Notes under the pieces: generated by a model
Seen by the model: only the letters and a program-made list of their open reading frames with translations
The model's database searches: none
What the model was told of the DNA's origin: nothing
Program-made: the position numbers and the translations under genes
Source: Pocillopora verrucosa
Lineage: Eukaryota > Cnidaria > Anthozoa > Scleractinia > Pocilloporidae
Length of the DNA stretch: 64,000 nucleotides
Reading direction: 5' to 3'
NCBI RefSeq assembly: GCF_036669915.1
Contig: NC_089325.1
Span: 7,093,359 to 7,157,358 of the forward strand
In this document: in pieces, positions 61,348 through 64,000 of the stretch
Layout: each line of letters starts with the position of its first letter
Position numbering within the stretch: position 1 is the stretch's first letter

Positions 61348-62155
61348 TTTTTTTAGGATATCTTTCACAGTTGTCGTCGTAATTAGACCAGCAAAGCATC
61401 TGATTGCCGTTCTACTCCTTCATATAGACAAACAGTTTTTCGAATTGTGTTTTGCTCCTACCTCAATATAATAAAGGGAAATAACAAACACTCACAAGTA
61501 ATCATGGAAGTGACACGTCTCCTTAATATCATAAACGTTACGCAAGTAGGAAATAACCGGTTCTTCCCCCTCAACCTCTCCCCGCTTCCTGTTCTCTCCC
61601 TTTTACCCCTTCCTGTCCCCTGTTCCCTTCCCCCCCCATTTCACCCCTTCAGCCCCTTTTTCCATCCCTAGTCCCTGTTCCTTTCCCCCTCACCTTTCCC
61701 TGTTTATTTTTTTATTGAGATGAACTATGTGACCTGCGTAGGTAGCACAATTGAGATCTTGGTCTGTATAGCTTTAAAAAACTGTGTATGAGTCATATTT
61801 TTGAGGAAAAAGAAAACCTACAATTTAACTCAAGTATTCCATGCTTGTTAGTTAACAGTTGTTTATGATATCGATTTTTTTTTCAAGTAATCAATAAATG
61901 AGCCCAAAAATGGATAAAACAAACAATGTCAATTGATTATATTAACAGCACATGAGGTTTACTAAATAACCAAGAAATAAAAAATACAAGTCATTTCAAC
62001 ATCAGTGTCAGGACCAGACCCTAGTTCTAGTTTCATATTGTTTCCACATTGAAAAGAGAATATTGTTACATGTAGTTTGAAAGATCCTTACAGGCAGTAT
62101 GGAATCAAACCTTAACATTTATCATGGAACATTACTGCACAATTCACAAAGGAAC
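61348..62155. other. 3' to 3' spacer between the FERM gene and EMC7
   Basis: A tail-to-tail intergenic region with AATATAATAAAGG (61466-61478, probable FERM polyadenylation signal AATAAA) and a long C/T-rich pyrimidine tract at about 61560-61700. The minus-strand EMC7 3'UTR should lie in its right part. No coding exon is seen. Confidence 0.5.
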
Positions 62156-64000
62156 TCATCGTCTTCTTACACTGCCTACCCCAACTTTCTTCTGCCCAAC
62201 TTTGCTGGTTGTCTTTTTCTTACTTCCAGATGAAAAGTTCTTCGCAAACCAGTCTGAGATGTCAGGGAGATCTTTTGACTGGTTAAACATGTTCATTGAA
62301 GACTGCATTTCCTTGGTAAAAATCAAATAATGATTACACCAAAGGTACAAACAATTAATTAGTATTAATGTAACCCTAAAATGAACTATGCTGTGTATAG
62401 GAAAAAGCCAGAAACATTTTCTTTCTTAGGGATTCAGTTAGAAAACAGTCACATATCAGATCTAGTGGAACAATACACAGTGGAGCAAGAAAAAGGAGGG
62501 AGAGAACACAGGGAGCAGAAAAATCCTTCCATTTATTCCATTATTTTCTTGTAAGTTCCTCTTGTTTCTCCAGTCAGCACTACAGCATTATTGGACACAA
62601 ATAACATCAAGTACATGGCTGAGGATTTTTGAAAGAATGCATGATGCTACTTAAATACAGTTTATCCCTCTAGTCACCCAACATCAGTATGCACATTCTC
62701 CATACTGGCCTCTTTAACTTTTCTAAGGTGCTGACAAGGAGAATTTGTTCAACAATCAAGGGCTTCTTTATCTGGTGATCATTTCCTTTACTATTGTGAC
62801 CTTAATGTGGACTCAATATAATAATATTGTGAGGAGAATTAGAAGCTAGTCACTCCTATGGGTCAGAGGGTTAGGCACTAAGGATCAATATCAGTATCTG
62901 GGCAACTGCCCACCTACCCCTCCCCTAACCCAACAACAGTCAATTGATAACAACTTAAGGTTAATGTTGGGTTAGGGAAGGGGTAGGTGGGCAGTTGCCC
63001 AGATACTGATGTTGATCCAGCACTAATCCTGAAGTTTTTGATCATTTGATCAAGTCTTAGCTAAGACCAACACAAGCAGCCTGAGTGTTTACTCTGTTCA
63101 TACTTATTGTAAATGCTAAAAGTTTCTTCCTACCTTTTGTGTTTCTGGATCCTGACTGTTAATAAGTTTTGGTAAAACTAACAACAACAGGAGTGGTAGA
63201 ACCATCATCAGTACCTGTGAAGAAGAAAAAGAATAAATTGGGACCTTGGCTTTAATCCAGGATCAAAACTTAAACTTACAGTAGTTTTGGTATCTCTTGA
63301 ACATAGCATTATGGTTTATCTCAAAGTAGGAGAAAGCCGAAGGAACAAAAAGATGAACCATGTGCTACAAGATAGAGTCAAATATTCGAACTAACTCCAG
63401 GCTAGCCAAATGATGTTATCATATTCAAAGCAACCACAAGCTGAAGTGCACATGGTTGTAGGAAAACTTTCATCTGCCACTCATTAACCAGTGTCCTCCT
63501 TTTCAGTCAGTAACCATTAAACGGCTGTAATTTACCACCTGAAATACCACTTATTACCACCTCAAAATTGCTTTGGATTCTTGAAAACTAAACAGGTTAA
63601 AAGACTGTGCTACTGGTTTGAAAAGTTCTTTGACTTCTCATGCTCAAAATAAGAACATTGAACGACTGACAAAGCTTTCTGAGGAACTACTCTTCCTTTT
63701 TATTCTATACACAGTTGCTGGGACAACTCACCATGGGATTAAAAAGCATATCAGTGACTTTCCACTGTTCTCTCTTCTCAAAGAAAGGTGCTGGTTCTTT
63801 TACTTTGAACTTTAGGGGATATGGGACAGTGACAACAGCTGAATTCTGAAGAAAGTTCACTTTTCTTGCCCTGATTTTACCCTTTGCTCTGCCACTGATG
63901 TCAACTCTCACAGGCTCAAAGAGGTTGTTTGGTGACAGAACTTCTACTACATATGAACCAGCTGGAACATCATTTACAGTAAAACTGCCATCAGTTTTGA
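62156..64000 (-). CDS. EMC7: ER membrane protein complex subunit 7, 3' part
   Basis: The last three exons on the minus strand are 64000-63732 (continuing beyond the window), 63214-63134 and 62311-62156, all GT-AG and in phase. EMC7 is the subunit of the ER membrane protein complex with a lumenal beta-sandwich domain and one membrane segment; the complex inserts transmembrane proteins. Visible parts are the end of the lumenal domain ([63 protein letters not shown]), the transmembrane segment in the 27-codon middle exon ([19 protein letters not shown]), and the cytosolic tail with [18 protein letters not shown] and a basic Lys/Ser/Gly end. All agree with animal EMC7. The signal peptide and first exons lie beyond 64000. 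A fold-back element sits in the last intron. Confidence 0.95.
62890..63010. mobile_element. MITE-like fold-back element in the EMC7 intron
   Basis: Arms 62890-62935 and 62965-63010 are reverse complements at 45 of 46 positions around a 29-nt loop. Weaker pairing extends outward to about 62871 and 63028 (GGATCAA on both sides). The arm reads ATCAGTATCTGGGCAACTGC and onward. The structure suggests a small non-autonomous inverted-repeat transposon; no transposase is present. Confidence 0.82.

Noticed and set aside
61560-61700. Pro/Leu-rich ORF in the pyrimidine tract
   Set aside because: Low-complexity C/T sequence in a 3' spacer.

Overview
The window is eukaryotic nuclear DNA from an animal, most likely an anthozoan cnidarian such as a stony coral or a close relative. 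Genes are spliced with GT-AG introns and sit far apart in AT-rich sequence. Every recognisable protein belongs to an animal family. The dispersed repeats and tRNA-derived SINEs look like those I associate with coral genomes. That species-level call is recognition from memory, not a computed match.

Layout, left to right. A two-exon Reeler-domain secreted protein lies on the minus strand at 0.7-1.9 kb. A gene-poor stretch follows from 2 to 19 kb, holding repeats, a perfect 28-bp-arm hairpin and a G-rich minisatellite. A rhodopsin-like (class A) peptide-type GPCR with one coding exon lies at 19.2-20.4 kb (+). A complete nine-exon replication factor C subunit 3 gene (RFC3, 355 aa) lies at 22.2-27.3 kb (+), with three SINE copies in its introns. 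A two-exon secreted protein made of cysteine-rich repeats lies at 30.0-31.3 kb (+).

The right half starts with a cluster of three intronless-CDS genes carrying the C-terminal part of a Sprouty/Spred cysteine-rich domain: 39.8-40.7 kb (+), 43.6-44.4 kb (+) and 46.9-47.6 kb (-). After them come a four-EF-hand neuronal-calcium-sensor protein at 53.5-54.1 kb (-), a two-exon SNX17-type FERM protein without a PX domain at 59.3-61.3 kb (+), and the 3' three exons of EMC7 (ER membrane protein complex subunit 7) at 62.2-64.0 kb (-), which runs off the right edge.

The neighbours do not form an operon or one pathway; this is an ordinary animal gene order. The Sprouty-like trio is the exception. It looks like a local, lineage-specific expansion of probable receptor-tyrosine-kinase/Ras pathway modulators. 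Its members share an unfamiliar N-terminal block and probably a 5'UTR intron placed about 20 nt before the start codon. The trio and the cysteine-repeat protein are the best candidates for undescribed biology here. Functional statements about them are inference from the family or from composition.
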